A DNA stretch of 64,000 nucleotides from an uncultured Clostridia bacterium (GCA_947175325.1 CAMWME010000001.1:124001-188000), one strand, 5' to 3'; positions 27,539 through 36,128 are shown, counted from the first letter of the stretch. Translations and numbers: made by a program. The notes: generated from the sequence alone by a model not told the origin.

Positions 27539-27567
27539 TCGTTTGTTCCCCCGAACAATTTTGATTA

Positions 27568-27579
27568 GATTACTTAATC
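27568..27579. promoter_or_regulatory. Possible operator (GATTA-CT-TAATC dyad)
   Basis: A 12-bp dyad centred just downstream of the expected start point of the coiled-coil gene and about 100 bp upstream of the XRE gene. A related GATTAAT lies at about 27628. Position and symmetry suit the product of the divergent XRE gene. This is inference from position only. Confidence 0.4.
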
Positions 27580-27588
27580 ACTATCGAC

Positions 27589-27618
27589 ATTATACGACTA
27601 AATTATCTAATATGTCAA
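27589..27618 (-). promoter_or_regulatory. SigA-type promoter for the coiled-coil gene
   Basis: Perfect TTGACA (27613-27618) and TATAAT (27589-27594), spacer 18 bp, minus strand. The leader is about 44 nt. Confidence 0.8.
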
Positions 27619-27678
27619 CCCCTTTGATTAATTTTTTTAATATATTTTCCTTATAAAGACAATAATAACGGTGTGAAT

Positions 27679-27990
27679 ATGATTAAGTTATTTGAACTTA
27701 GAACTGAAAAATCCCTCTCTCAAAGAGAGCTTGCGAAGATTATGAACGTTAGCCAAGGAACGTATAATAACTGGGAAAACGAAAACACACAACCTTCCAT
27801 TGAGCAGCTTATTGCGCTTGCCGATTTTTTTGAGGTTTCGGTCGATTATCTTATCGGCAGAACGGACGATATGGGCAATGCTGTTTCCCTACCTAACCGC
27901 TCGCTTGATTACGCCGGCAAGCTCATAAATTCCGTCGATACGGAAACGCAAGAGGCGATTATAACTATTCTTAAAAAACTGCAAAAATAA
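27679..27990 (+). CDS. XRE/Cro-CI family transcriptional regulator
   Basis: About 103 aa. The helix-turn-helix is clear: LSQRELAKIMNVSQGTYNNWENENTQPSIEQL at about residues 14-45, followed by LADFFEVSVDYLIGRTD, typical of this family. The C-terminal 40 residues carry a small helical region probably used for dimerisation. I prefer the ATG at 27679, though a GTG two codons earlier is in frame. It is divergent from the coiled-coil gene, which it may control, and is followed at once by a terminator. Confidence 0.92.
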   Translation: MIKLFELRTEKSLSQRELAKIMNVSQGTYNNWENENTQPSIEQLIALADFFEVSVDYLIGRTDDMGNAVSLPNRSLDYAGKLINSVDTETQEAIITILKKLQK

Positions 27991-28010
27991 AACCCGCTTA
28001 AAAGCGGGTT
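27991..28010. terminator. Bidirectional terminator between XRE gene and rluB
   Basis: AACCCGC/GCGGGTT stem with TTAAAA loop, then TTTTTTT on the plus strand and TTTTATTTTT on the minus strand. It ends both converging transcripts. Confidence 0.9.
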
Positions 28011-28013
28011 TTT

Positions 28014-28712
28014 TTATAATGAATTTAGATATGCAACTTCTTGCGGGGATAACTTTCTGTATGCCCCCCTATCAAGTCCCCTTAAAGTAATTTCGCCTAT
28101 CTTTATGCGCTTTAAAAGGGTTACTTCTTTACCGATTACGGCAAACATTTTTCTGATTTCTCTGTTCTTGCCCTCAGTCAAGGTTATATGAATTTTAGTG
28201 TAGGCCTTGTTCGTTTCCACGATATGCGCCTTGCACTTTTTCGTCATATAGCCGTCGATTTCAACGCCGCTTCTTATCGGGTTTAAATCCGCTTCGGTCA
28301 GCACGCCCTCTATCTTTACAAGATAGGTTTTGGGAACTTCGTTCGAAGGGTGCGTCAATTTTTGTGCAAGCTCGCCATCCGTGGTCATAATTAAAAGCCC
28401 TTCGCTGTCGTAATCGAGCCTACCAACGGGGTAAATTCTGCCCACGCCTTGGGGCATCAAGTCCATGACGGTTTTTCTGCCCTTTTCGTCCGAAACGGAG
28501 CATATATAACCCTTGGGTTTATTCAGAATATAGTATTCGTTCTTTTTTAAAACGACTTTATTGCCATTTACGGATACTTCGTCGTCAAGCCCGACTTCAA
28601 GTCCCAAAAACGCAGTTTTACCGTTTACGGCAACTTTGCCTTCGGAAATAAGTTTATCGCACTCACGCCGTGAAGCTACGCCCGCCGCGGCAAGAAATTT
28701 ATTAATTCGCAT
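28014..28712 (-). CDS. rluB: RsuA/RluB-family 23S/16S rRNA pseudouridine synthase
   Basis: 232 aa. An N-terminal S4 RNA-binding domain (RINKFLAAAGVASRRECDKLI) is followed by the synthase domain with the catalytic Asp in GRLDYDSEGLLIMTTDG and a C-terminal KNREIRKMF motif. It isomerises a specific uridine in rRNA. It sits next to scpAB and dac genes, as in many Firmicutes. RluB versus RsuA target cannot be fixed from sequence alone. Confidence 0.93.
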   Translation of the reverse strand: MRINKFLAAAGVASRRECDKLISEGKVAVNGKTAFLGLEVGLDDEVSVNGNKVVLKKNEYYILNKPKGYICSVSDEKGRKTVMDLMPQGVGRIYPVGRLDYDSEGLLIMTTDGELAQKLTHPSNEVPKTYLVKIEGVLTEADLNPIRSGVEIDGYMTKKCKAHIVETNKAYTKIHITLTEGKNREIRKMFAVIGKEVTLLKRIKIGEITLRGLDRGAYRKLSPQEVAYLNSL

Positions 28713-28714
28713 AG

Positions 28715-29722
28715 CTATATACTATACAAATTTTCACTAAAAATCAAGCCGTTTTCATCGCAAATTTCAAGCCTTGCCACCAAATCGCCTTTTTTGATTT
28801 TGGTATTTTCGGTCAAAGGAATAACTTTAAAGTCAAGGTTTTCACTGTTTCTTACGACTATTTTGCAAGGTTTTGACAGTGAACACAGTATCGTACCCGA
28901 AGAATAAACTGCGCTTTCACTTAAATTGAGCAGTTTGTAATTATTGAAGGAGTTGTCTAAAAGCGCCTTGCTCCTCTCGTACATATCGGGGCAGTTTAAA
29001 ACCACCGTTACTACGTCCATTCCGTCCCTTTCAGCAGAAGATACGAGGCAACGCCCCGCCTTTACGGTATAGCCCGTTTTGACGCCGTTTGCGCCCTCGT
29101 AGGAATAAAGCATTTTATTTTTGTTTGCGTAGGTGCGGAATTTGCCTTTGTAGTTGCGCGTAGAAACTACTGCTTTGAAAGTGTCGTTACGCATAGCGTA
29201 GCACGCAATTTTGCATAGGTCTCGGGCGGTCGTGTAGTGTTCGTTGTCCGGCAAACCGCTGGGGTTTTTGAACTGAGTATGTTCCGCACCGATTTTCTTT
29301 GCGCGGGCGTTCATGACCTCGACGAACTTTTCCACACTGCCGCTGTGGTGAATGGCAAGCGCCGTCGCACTGTCGTTACCCGAACGGAGCATTAAACCGT
29401 ACAATAAATCCCTTATATCAATTTGCTCGTCCTTTTTAAGGTAGATGCTGGAGCCCTCCACGCCAACAGCCTTGTCGGGCACGGTGATGACCTCGTCAAG
29501 GTTGCAGTCCTCGACGATAATCAGCGCCGTCATAATCTTCGTGGTGCTCGCCATGGGAAGCCTTGCGTCGGCGTTGCCCTCTTTAAGCACCGTTTCGGTC
29601 GTAAGCTCCATGGCGATTTCCGCCACCGCGTTTGCCTCTGCATTGAGCGGCTTTACGGCAAAAAACGCACCGAAGGTAATACAAACCGTTAAAAAAGTTA
29701 ATAGTAAATATTTTTTACGCAT
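28715..29722 (-). CDS. D-alanyl-D-alanine carboxypeptidase (DacF/DacB-like, S11)
   Basis: 335-aa exported penicillin-binding protein that trims the terminal D-Ala of peptidoglycan stem peptides. Signal peptide (YLLLTFLTVCITFGAFFAV), then the three catalytic motifs: SxxK as ASTTKIMTAL, SxN as RSGNDSATAL and KTG as GVKTGYTVKAG. A C-terminal all-beta domain follows. It overlaps the GerW/YtfJ gene by eight bases in a sporulation-associated cluster, so it may act in cortex or forespore peptidoglycan. A second S11 enzyme is encoded at 34372-35532. Confidence 0.94.
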   Translation of the reverse strand: MRKKYLLLTFLTVCITFGAFFAVKPLNAEANAVAEIAMELTTETVLKEGNADARLPMASTTKIMTALIIVEDCNLDEVITVPDKAVGVEGSSIYLKKDEQIDIRDLLYGLMLRSGNDSATALAIHHSGSVEKFVEVMNARAKKIGAEHTQFKNPSGLPDNEHYTTARDLCKIACYAMRNDTFKAVVSTRNYKGKFRTYANKNKMLYSYEGANGVKTGYTVKAGRCLVSSAERDGMDVVTVVLNCPDMYERSKALLDNSFNNYKLLNLSESAVYSSGTILCSLSKPCKIVVRNSENLDFKVIPLTENTKIKKGDLVARLEICDENGLIFSENLYSI

Positions 29723-30089
29723 TGTCTGTCAGTTTATGAATTAACTCTCCCGTTTTATCAATAAGCGTATCAATGGCGTCATCCTCCATTTTCATAAGGC
29801 GGCAACCCGTTCCGTCGTCAACTAAAAACCCTTTGGGTTTTACGGTTATAACGGTACCGTTTCCGCCCGCAAGCTGAAAGCCGTCGGCTTCCTTAAATGT
29901 TTTAACGTCACCGTACTCTCCGCCGCCGCTTAAATTAACGACGGTAACCGACGAAAGAGGAATAACTTCCGTGCCGCTTACGGTTACGATGGACTTACCG
30001 ACTACGGTGTCTGCCCCCGCTACCTTTTCAATTGAAAGTGCGGGCGCGTCAAATTCTTTATCTCTGCTTCTTTTAATTTTTGAGTTCAT
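29715..30089 (-). CDS. ytfJ: GerW/YtfJ-family sporulation protein
   Basis: 124 aa. The YtfJ/GerW core is visible: TVVGKSIVTVSGTEVIPLSSVTVV, then GGGEYGD and the hydrophobic KPKGFLVDDG. In Bacillus GerW is made in the forespore and is needed for certain germination responses. The gene lies directly after ytfI (DUF2953), its constant neighbour, and before a DD-carboxypeptidase. It has a short charged N-terminus and no signal peptide. Confidence 0.88.
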   Translation of the reverse strand: MNSKIKRSRDKEFDAPALSIEKVAGADTVVGKSIVTVSGTEVIPLSSVTVVNLSGGGEYGDVKTFKEADGFQLAGGNGTVITVKPKGFLVDDGTGCRLMKMEDDAIDTLIDKTGELIHKLTDNA

Positions 30090-30597
30090 TGATTTTCTCC
30101 ATAATAATAATTAAAAATATTTTTGCAACGACCATTAAATTGATAACGGTTATCGCTTTGGCGTAATATCTGATGTCCGAATGTTCGGCGTTTAAAACGA
30201 CGTAGTTTCTGAGTTTGCCGTAATTGCCGTTCATCTGTAAAAACTTATAAATCGCGGTGGTAAGCCCGCTCTGCAAAAGAAGGATGTACGCGTTAGCGTC
30301 CTTCTGCATTCCGTAGTCGCCAAGCTGAACTATTTTATAGATGCAAAGCTGATTAAAGATTTTATAAAAATTCAGCTTGAATTTGGACGGGTCTATCTTC
30401 TTCTTTTTTCCGTTTATCTGCATCTCTCGCGGGTTGTTTTCAACGGTGTTAGCGTTAAAAAAGCTTATGCCGTACACACCCGCGTTTACGCTTGCGTATT
30501 TCGTGGTGGTGTTTATATAAAAATAGTTAAACACGTGTATGGGAAACACCGCCAGAAGAAATCCGACAGCCGAAAGCCAAACTAATACGTCTGTCAT
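30073..30597 (-). CDS. ytfI: DUF2953 protein (YtfI-like), membrane-associated
   Basis: About 174 aa from the ATG at 30597. An upstream in-frame TTG at 30633 lies inside the scpB terminator and is rejected. It has an N-terminal hydrophobic helix (VLVWLSAVGFLLAVFPIHVFNYFYI), a basic middle and a C-terminal hydrophobic segment (TVINLMVVAKIFLIIIM), with the conserved YYAKAITVINLMV region near the end. DUF2953 proteins are found with YtfJ in spore formers and their role is unknown. It overlaps ytfJ by 17 bases. Confidence 0.8.
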   Translation of the reverse strand: MTDVLVWLSAVGFLLAVFPIHVFNYFYINTTTKYASVNAGVYGISFFNANTVENNPREMQINGKKKKIDPSKFKLNFYKIFNQLCIYKIVQLGDYGMQKDANAYILLLQSGLTTAIYKFLQMNGNYGKLRNYVVLNAEHSDIRYYAKAITVINLMVVAKIFLIIIMEKINELKN

Positions 30598-30633
30598 ACC
30601 GTTATTATTTGTAACTACAATTAAAATATACAA

Positions 30634-30658
30634 AAAAGGACGGGCAACCCGTCCTTTT
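30634..30658 (-). terminator. Intrinsic terminator after scpB
   Basis: Eleven-bp stem AAAAGGACGGG with complement, loop of three, then TTTTTTG on the minus strand. It starts 18 bases after the scpB stop. Confidence 0.88.
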
Positions 30659-30675
30659 AATTTGCATTTATTTTA

Positions 30676-31383
30676 TCAGTTAATTTTTATTACGTCGTCG
30701 TCCTCGTCGAAATCGGGAAGCTCGTATCCGTTTTCGTCAACCACGGGCTTCTTTTCTTCAACCTTTTCAGCGGGCTTAGGTGCTTCTTCACCCTCTTCAA
30801 CGTAAACGTCCTTTTTGTAAAGGTAGTTCGCGTCTTCCTCGTCCTCAACGATATTGCTGTTAAGCTCGGCAATCTGCTCCATAAGCTCTTCGTAATCGGG
30901 CAATTCATCAATGGAATTAAGCTTAAACCTCTTTAAGAAGTTATCCGTCGTTGCGTACATTATCGGCTTACCAACGGCGTCCTTTCTGCCGCAAGGAACT
31001 ATCATTTCAAGCTCTAACAAAGTATGTATTGCGTAGTCGCAGCTTACTTGTCTTATTTCTTCAAGCTCGGGCTTGGTTACGGGCTGTTTGTATGCTATAA
31101 GCGCGGCGCATTCCAAAATAGTTTTGGTAAATTCTTTTTCCTTTATGGGGATAAGAACTTCCGAAATCTGCTGTTTGTATTTGGGGCTTGAAGCAAACTG
31201 CAGCTTGCCGTTGAAAGTAAGAAGCTGTATTCCGCTGTCCTCGTTGTATTTTTCTTTAAGCTCGTCAACGCACTTGTTGACGTCTTTAACGCTGCAACCC
31301 AACTTTTCAACTATATACTTGACTTGCACTGCCTCGCCCGAAGCAAAAACTATCGCCTCAATTATATTCGTCAAATTGCTCAT
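30676..31383 (-). CDS. scpB: Segregation and condensation protein B
   Basis: 235 aa kleisin-interacting protein of the Smc-ScpAB condensin. Two winged-helix domains: EAIVFASGEAVQVKYIVEKLG at the N-terminus and ALIAYKQPVTKPELEEIRQVSCDYAI in the middle. The last 60 residues are a strongly acidic, low-complexity tail longer than usual. It overlaps scpA by 26 bases. Confidence 0.96.
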   Translation of the reverse strand: MSNLTNIIEAIVFASGEAVQVKYIVEKLGCSVKDVNKCVDELKEKYNEDSGIQLLTFNGKLQFASSPKYKQQISEVLIPIKEKEFTKTILECAALIAYKQPVTKPELEEIRQVSCDYAIHTLLELEMIVPCGRKDAVGKPIMYATTDNFLKRFKLNSIDELPDYEELMEQIAELNSNIVEDEEDANYLYKKDVYVEEGEEAPKPAEKVEEKKPVVDENGYELPDFDEDDDVIKIN

Positions 31384-32170
31384 CTGTTACCTCTTTCATA
31401 TCCCAGTCGGGATTAAGTAAAATCGTAATCGGCCCGAAGGTGAATTCTTGCCGAACGTTTATAAATTGGTGTTTCAACATTTCCAAAAGCGCTTGGAATG
31501 TCGTAACCACTTCGTTTTTGGAGAAGGTTTTAAAAAGCTGTTCGAAAAGCACTTCCTTTTTCTCAACGAGGGTATCGCGGATGAAGGCAACCTTTTCCTC
31601 GACGGTATGCACGTCTTTAGGAATTTCCTTTATATTGTCCTTTTCGCGCTGCAAGCTCTCGTTTTTGAGCATCATCTTTGCAAACGCTTCCAAAAGCGCG
31701 CTGACGGTGAAATCCTTATAGACGACCCTTACAGTATTTAAGGACTTGTCGGGCTCTTTGTACATATAGCCTACCGTTTCCAAATCCTTCAGTTTGGGTG
31801 TTTCTTGCTTTATAAGCTCGTACTCGCGCTGTTTAAGCTGCTCGATTAAGGCGCGCTTGTCCTCGTCTTCGTCACCCCATTCTTCGCCCGCAACCTCAAC
31901 GACGGGAAGCATACTTTTGGATTTTATGTAAATTATCTGCGCCGCAATGGCAAGATATTCGCTCTCTTTATCGACGTCGCGGTGAGGCTGGGACTTCATA
32001 AATTCAATGTAGTCCAAAAACTGCTCCGTTACCTTGGACACGAAAATGTCCTCGATATTTATCTGCGCTATGTTTATAAGGTGCAGAAGTAAATCGAGGG
32101 GACCTTCAAAGTCGTCCAAGACGGTATTGTAATCAACGACGGATTCAAAATTTTCTACGTTAAATGCCAT
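31358..32170 (-). CDS. scpA: Segregation and condensation protein A (kleisin)
   Basis: 270 aa. Begins with the ScpA signature FEGPLDLLLHLINIAQINIEDIFVSKVTEQFLDYI... preceded by a 20-residue leader, and contains YLAIAAQIIYIKSKSMLP. The C-terminal winged-helix part (VTTFQALLEMLKHQFINVRQ) contacts the Smc head. It is the bridging subunit of bacterial condensin and lies in an operon with scpB and the M50 protease. Confidence 0.96.
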   Translation of the reverse strand: MAFNVENFESVVDYNTVLDDFEGPLDLLLHLINIAQINIEDIFVSKVTEQFLDYIEFMKSQPHRDVDKESEYLAIAAQIIYIKSKSMLPVVEVAGEEWGDEDEDKRALIEQLKQREYELIKQETPKLKDLETVGYMYKEPDKSLNTVRVVYKDFTVSALLEAFAKMMLKNESLQREKDNIKEIPKDVHTVEEKVAFIRDTLVEKKEVLFEQLFKTFSKNEVVTTFQALLEMLKHQFINVRQEFTFGPITILLNPDWDMKEVTDEQFDEYN

Positions 32171-32183
32171 AATTAAAACCCAT

Positions 32184-32921
32184 TTATATAAACGGTATCG
32201 GGAACCCGAATATCCAATTCCAAAATGCGGATATAGGGAAACCTAATATATTCTGTGCAAACCAGCCAACCCAACCCAAAATATCGAAATAACTTACGTA
32301 CGGCAAGTCGGTATATCTGATAATAATATCACATAGGAAGCTTTCCACCACGAGAACTATCAGAATATACATTCCGTAATTTCTTAAAAATCTGCGTACG
32401 GGATTCACTTCACGGGTAAACGCCTCAACCACTCTGAACCCGTCCAACGGATACAGCGGCAACAAGTTGAACACCACTATACCAAGCCCGTAAGCGTAAA
32501 TAAACAAAAGCGCGTAATAAAGAATTTTTACCAGTACGTCAAGCCACTGATTGGCGTAAAAGAAGTCGTAATTTGCAATATAAAGGTAATTTAAAACCAA
32601 CAAAGACAGCGGATACGCAATAAACGCTATTATATAGTTAGTAACTACGCCCGCAATTGCCGTGCAGAAAAGTCCTTTTCTGTAATGGTGAAAATTGCTC
32701 GGATAAATCGGTACGGGTTTTGCCCAACCGAAGCCCACTACCGCACACATTATAAATCCCGTAGGGTCAAGGTGCTTTATGGGGTTTAAAGTCATTCTGC
32801 CTTGCATCTTCGCCGTTGGGTCGCCGCATTTATAGGCAACGAGGGCGTGAGCAAATTCGTGTGGAGCAAATATAAAAATGACTGCAATAAGCCCCGCAAC
32901 AATTTCAATTAAATAACTCAT
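32184..32921 (-). CDS. Site-2-type M50 membrane metalloprotease
   Basis: 245-aa polytopic membrane protein. The zinc motif HEFAHALVAYKCGDP is at residues 21-35, and the third ligand motif appears as NLLPLYPLDGFRV near residue 153. About five to six hydrophobic helices. The group is close to the short YwhC/SpoIVFB-like rhomboid-sized M50 proteases without a PDZ domain. The gene between lysA and scpA is a frequent arrangement in Clostridia. Substrate unknown. Confidence 0.92.
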   Translation of the reverse strand: MSYLIEIVAGLIAVIFIFAPHEFAHALVAYKCGDPTAKMQGRMTLNPIKHLDPTGFIMCAVVGFGWAKPVPIYPSNFHHYRKGLFCTAIAGVVTNYIIAFIAYPLSLLVLNYLYIANYDFFYANQWLDVLVKILYYALLFIYAYGLGIVVFNLLPLYPLDGFRVVEAFTREVNPVRRFLRNYGMYILIVLVVESFLCDIIIRYTDLPYVSYFDILGWVGWFAQNILGFPISAFWNWIFGFPIPFI

Positions 32922-34246
32922 TTTTTAAATCTTTCGGGCAGCACATCGTTTCTTACTATATCCTCGTAAGTCTGAGGCTTTACTATGTATTCCGCCTTTC
33001 CGTCTTTAACGAGAACCGCCGCGGGAATGAAGTTTCTGTTATAGTTGCTCGCCATTGAATAATTGTACGCGCCCGTGGTTAAAACTGCAAGAATATTGCC
33101 CGTTTTCGCCTCTGGTAACGGCACGTCTACCGCGATAATATCGCCGCTTTCACAGCATTTACCCGCTATCGTAACCCTTTCCGTATTCTTCTCGTTTGCT
33201 CTATCGGCAAGTAAAACGGTGTATTTTGACTGATACAGCGCGTATCTGGGGTTATCGAACATACCGCCGTCTATCGCAACGTACTTCTTTATGCCGGGGA
33301 TATCTTTAATCGCACCGACGGTGTAAAGCGTTACACCCGCCTCGCCTACTATCGAACGCCCGGGCTCGATTAAAAGATAGGGATTATTTAATTTGTGCTC
33401 TTTCGCCTTTGACTTTACGGCGTCAATTAAAGCCTTTAAATATTCGGCGTAATCGCTTAGCTTAAGCTTGGGGTCTTCGTCCGTGTACCAAACGCCGAAG
33501 CCTCCGCCTATATTCAGCTCGGTAGCCTCATAGCCTAAGGAATTTTTCATTTTAGCGATAAAGTCCATTACCTTTTCCGCCGCCAAAACGAAAGACTGCT
33601 TTTCGAATATCTGCGAACCGATATGGCAGTGATAACCCTTTAAAACGAGGTTTTTCTTGGATAAGATATGCTTGGTTATCTCTTCCGCCGCGCCGTCGTT
33701 TATCGAAAAACCGAACTTACTGTCCGTGCGCGCCGTCTGAACGAAGGCGTGCGTGTGCGCTTCAACGCCGGGGTTAGTACGGATTAAAACGTTTTGCTTT
33801 ATACCGCGTTTTGCCGCAAGCCCGTCCAAAATATCGGCTTCGGAATAGCTGTCTACAACGATATTGCCGATACCGTTGTCTACGGCAAATTCAAGCTCAC
33901 TTAAAAGCTTGTTGTTGCCGTGCATATAAATTTTATCTGCGGGGAAGCCCGCCGAAAGCGCGGTATAAAACTCACCGCCCGACACCACGTCAACTCCTAC
34001 GCTCTCTTCGTTTGCAATAGCGTAAATTGCTTTGCACGAAAACGCTTTGGATGCGTAAAGCACGAGTCCGTTGCCGTCGTATTCTTCGTCAATGGTCTTT
34101 TTGTAGACGCGCATCATATTGCGGATATGCGCTTCGTCGAAAACGTAAAGGGGCGTACCGAACTTCTTTGCCAAATCAACAGCGTCCGCACCGCCTATTT
34201 CGAGATGGCCCAAACCGTTGATTTTCAAAGTTTCGCGTTCGTTCAT
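32918..34246 (-). CDS. lysA: Diaminopimelate decarboxylase
   Basis: 442-aa PLP enzyme that makes L-lysine from meso-diaminopimelate. The PLP lysine lies in LYASKAFSCKAIY (about residue 66), followed by HCHIGSQIF, NIGGGFGVWY, EPGRSIVGEAG and CESGDIIAVD with the catalytic Cys. Full length. It has a GGAGG ribosome site and its own promoter, and it overlaps the M50 gene by four bases. Confidence 0.97.
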   Translation of the reverse strand: MNERETLKINGLGHLEIGGADAVDLAKKFGTPLYVFDEAHIRNMMRVYKKTIDEEYDGNGLVLYASKAFSCKAIYAIANEESVGVDVVSGGEFYTALSAGFPADKIYMHGNNKLLSELEFAVDNGIGNIVVDSYSEADILDGLAAKRGIKQNVLIRTNPGVEAHTHAFVQTARTDSKFGFSINDGAAEEITKHILSKKNLVLKGYHCHIGSQIFEKQSFVLAAEKVMDFIAKMKNSLGYEATELNIGGGFGVWYTDEDPKLKLSDYAEYLKALIDAVKSKAKEHKLNNPYLLIEPGRSIVGEAGVTLYTVGAIKDIPGIKKYVAIDGGMFDNPRYALYQSKYTVLLADRANEKNTERVTIAGKCCESGDIIAVDVPLPEAKTGNILAVLTTGAYNYSMASNYNRNFIPAAVLVKDGKAEYIVKPQTYEDIVRNDVLPERFKK

Positions 34247-34264
34247 AATATGCCTCCACTTTCA

Positions 34265-34293
34265 ATTTTACCATCAGTGGCAAAAATAGTCAA
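34265..34293 (-). promoter_or_regulatory. SigA-type promoter for lysA-M50-scpAB
   Basis: TTGACT (34288-34293) and TAAAAT (34265-34270) on the minus strand with a 17-bp spacer. The start point falls about 10-12 nt before the GGAGG-bearing leader of lysA. Confidence 0.7.
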
Positions 34294-34330
34294 ATAAATT
34301 ATAAAAATTTATTTCTTAAAGCACAAAATA

Positions 34331-34355
34331 AGGCGCACGGTTTAACCGTACGCCT
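34331..34355 (-). terminator. Intrinsic terminator after the second dac gene
   Basis: AGGCG-ACGGT stem with one mismatch, then TTATTTTG on the minus strand. It lies 16 bases after the stop of the carboxypeptidase gene. Confidence 0.75.
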
Positions 34356-34371
34356 CTAAATATGGTTTTGT

Positions 34372-35532
34372 TTATAAATTCCAATCGTCAGCTATCTGCA
34401 CGAAATAATCGCCGAAGCTTGCCCTTTCAACCGCCTCTGCTGCAACTACGTTGACCGTATCCGCAAGAACGCCGTCCTTGTAAACTTCTATCTTACCAAC
34501 GACGGTATCGAGCGCAACCGGCGCTTTGACGTCGTACGCGATAACGTTATGCGTGATTTCGGGCGACTTATCCAGCGCCGAGAAGATATAACTGTTTCTT
34601 TCGGGTCTTACGGCAAAGCTGTCCTTCTTGCCGCCCTTTACGGCGAACTCGTCGTTCAAAGTAACGTCCTTATCCAAAACGACCTTATTTTTGAAGTTTG
34701 CAAAGCCGTAATCGAACATTTTCATAGTAGAGCTGAATCTGTCGTCACTGGACGATGCACCAAGCACTACGCTTACAAGCCTTAAATCGTTCTTCTTAGC
34801 CGTAGACGCAAGGCAGAAACCCGCCTCGTTCGTAAAGCCAGTCTTGCCACCGTCGCAGAAAGAATACTTTCTTATAAGCTTATTCGTGTTCGTCATTGAG
34901 GTCGTTCTGTTGTCGGGATGAACGAAATCTTCAAGCCAAATTTTGCTGTAACGGAAATAATCTTCGTTCTTGATAAGATTTGAGAACATAGCCGCAACGT
35001 CCTTCGCGCAAGAGTACTGAGTTTCTCTGGGAAGCCCCGTGCAGTTTGCAAAAAGCGTATCGGCACAACCAAGCTCGGTAGCCTTGGCGTTCATTCTTGC
35101 AACGAACTCCTCCTCACCGCCCGCAACCGTTTCCGAAAGTGCTACGCAGCTGTCGTTTGCCGAGCATACGATTATACTCTTTATAAGGTTGTCCACGGTG
35201 TATTCGCAACCCTTATCCAAAAAGACTTGCGAACCGCCCATGCCCGCCGCGTTCTCGCTGACGGTTACGACGTCGTTCAAATTCAGTTCGCCCGCCCTTA
35301 TCGCGTCGAAAACGAGGGTCAAGGTCATAACCTTGCATACGCTTGCTATGGGTGTACGCAAGGTTTCGTTTTCTTTATAAAGGCACTCGCCCGAGCCGTA
35401 ATCCATAAGGTACGCCGATTTGCAGTTGGAAACGAGCGAAGTTTTTGCGTTATTTTCCAAAGTGAAACCCGTAGTTACGCCCGTGGACGCAAGCATACAA
35501 GTTGATAAAATTAATGAACATAACTTTTTCAT
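34372..35532 (-). CDS. D-alanyl-D-alanine carboxypeptidase (S11, DacF/DacB-like)
   Basis: About 386 aa from the ATG at 35532, giving the signal peptide KKLCSLILSTCMLASTGVTTG. Motifs: SxxK as PIASVCKVMTL, SxN as CSANDSCVAL and KTG as GGKTGFTNEAG, followed by a C-terminal beta domain. The gene lies just after the SpoIIM-like gene, as dacF does in several Clostridia, so a sporulation role is likely. It is not closely similar to the other S11 gene in this window at 28715. Confidence 0.93.
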   Translation of the reverse strand: MKKLCSLILSTCMLASTGVTTGFTLENNAKTSLVSNCKSAYLMDYGSGECLYKENETLRTPIASVCKVMTLTLVFDAIRAGELNLNDVVTVSENAAGMGGSQVFLDKGCEYTVDNLIKSIIVCSANDSCVALSETVAGGEEEFVARMNAKATELGCADTLFANCTGLPRETQYSCAKDVAAMFSNLIKNEDYFRYSKIWLEDFVHPDNRTTSMTNTNKLIRKYSFCDGGKTGFTNEAGFCLASTAKKNDLRLVSVVLGASSSDDRFSSTMKMFDYGFANFKNKVVLDKDVTLNDEFAVKGGKKDSFAVRPERNSYIFSALDKSPEITHNVIAYDVKAPVALDTVVGKIEVYKDGVLADTVNVVAAEAVERASFGDYFVQIADDWNL

Positions 35533-35560
35533 AACCGTAGTATGCGGCAAATTGAAAAAG

Positions 35561-36103
35561 TTATACTATGATTATTACCACTCTGAAAACCACGTTTATT
35601 AAAAGCATTAAAATTATACCGTCAATAAGCGCAAGTACGAGCGGCACGAAGAAGGCGTACTTCGCATCGAAGTTTTTACAGATTTCGGTTATAATACAGC
35701 ATATCGCGAAGGACAAAACCGTTGCGGGCACGAAAACGAATACCGCAACTATTATCCCGCCTACCGAGCCGACGCATATAAGGATTACCGTATATATGCC
35801 GAAAAACAGTCCTTTCAAATACAAAAATATTAACGTTACGTATTTGAATTTGGTTAAATAGCAGATTAAAAAGAATACGTAAAAATAGAGAACGTCCGCA
35901 AGAAAATGCGTAAAAAACAGCGGCGTGTTTTTAAAGTTGAAAACGTTGTACACGTAATCATTTGCGAAATTGATAAAGTATACGTTCGTCGTAACGGGTT
36001 TATACAATACGATACCGCACACTATTGAGCATAAAAGCGTTATAATAAACGCCAAAACGTACCTTTTATCACATTTTTTTACGGAAAACGACAAATTCCT
36101 CAT
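35561..36103 (-). CDS. spoIIM: SpoIIM-like sporulation membrane protein
   Basis: About 180 aa with five or six transmembrane helices. After a basic N-terminus, the segment YLKGLFFGIYTVILICVGSVGGIIVAVFVFVPATVLSF matches the SpoIIM/DUF95 pattern of a G-rich helix pair. SpoIIM forms the DMP septal peptidoglycan machine with SpoIID and SpoIIP during engulfment. Its place between spoIVB and a dac gene supports this. The start ATG at 36103 lies in the 3' arm of a perfect 14-bp hairpin and no good ribosome site is visible; an in-frame TTG at 36109 is the alternative. Confidence 0.65.
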   Translation of the reverse strand: MRNLSFSVKKCDKRYVLAFIITLLCSIVCGIVLYKPVTTNVYFINFANDYVYNVFNFKNTPLFFTHFLADVLYFYVFFLICYLTKFKYVTLIFLYLKGLFFGIYTVILICVGSVGGIIVAVFVFVPATVLSFAICCIITEICKNFDAKYAFFVPLVLALIDGIILMLLINVVFRVVIIIV

Positions 36104-36124
36104 ATACAATTATATGAGGAATTT
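36093..36124 (-). repeat. Perfect 14-bp inverted repeat over the spoIIM-like start codon
   Basis: AAATTCCTCATATA (36093-36106) and its complement (36111-36124) around loop CAAT. On the minus-strand RNA it begins five bases after the stop of the displaced spoIVB tail and covers the ATG of the next gene. It may be the ancestral spoIVB terminator and could mask the start codon. Confidence 0.75.
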
Positions 36125-36128
36125 CCGC

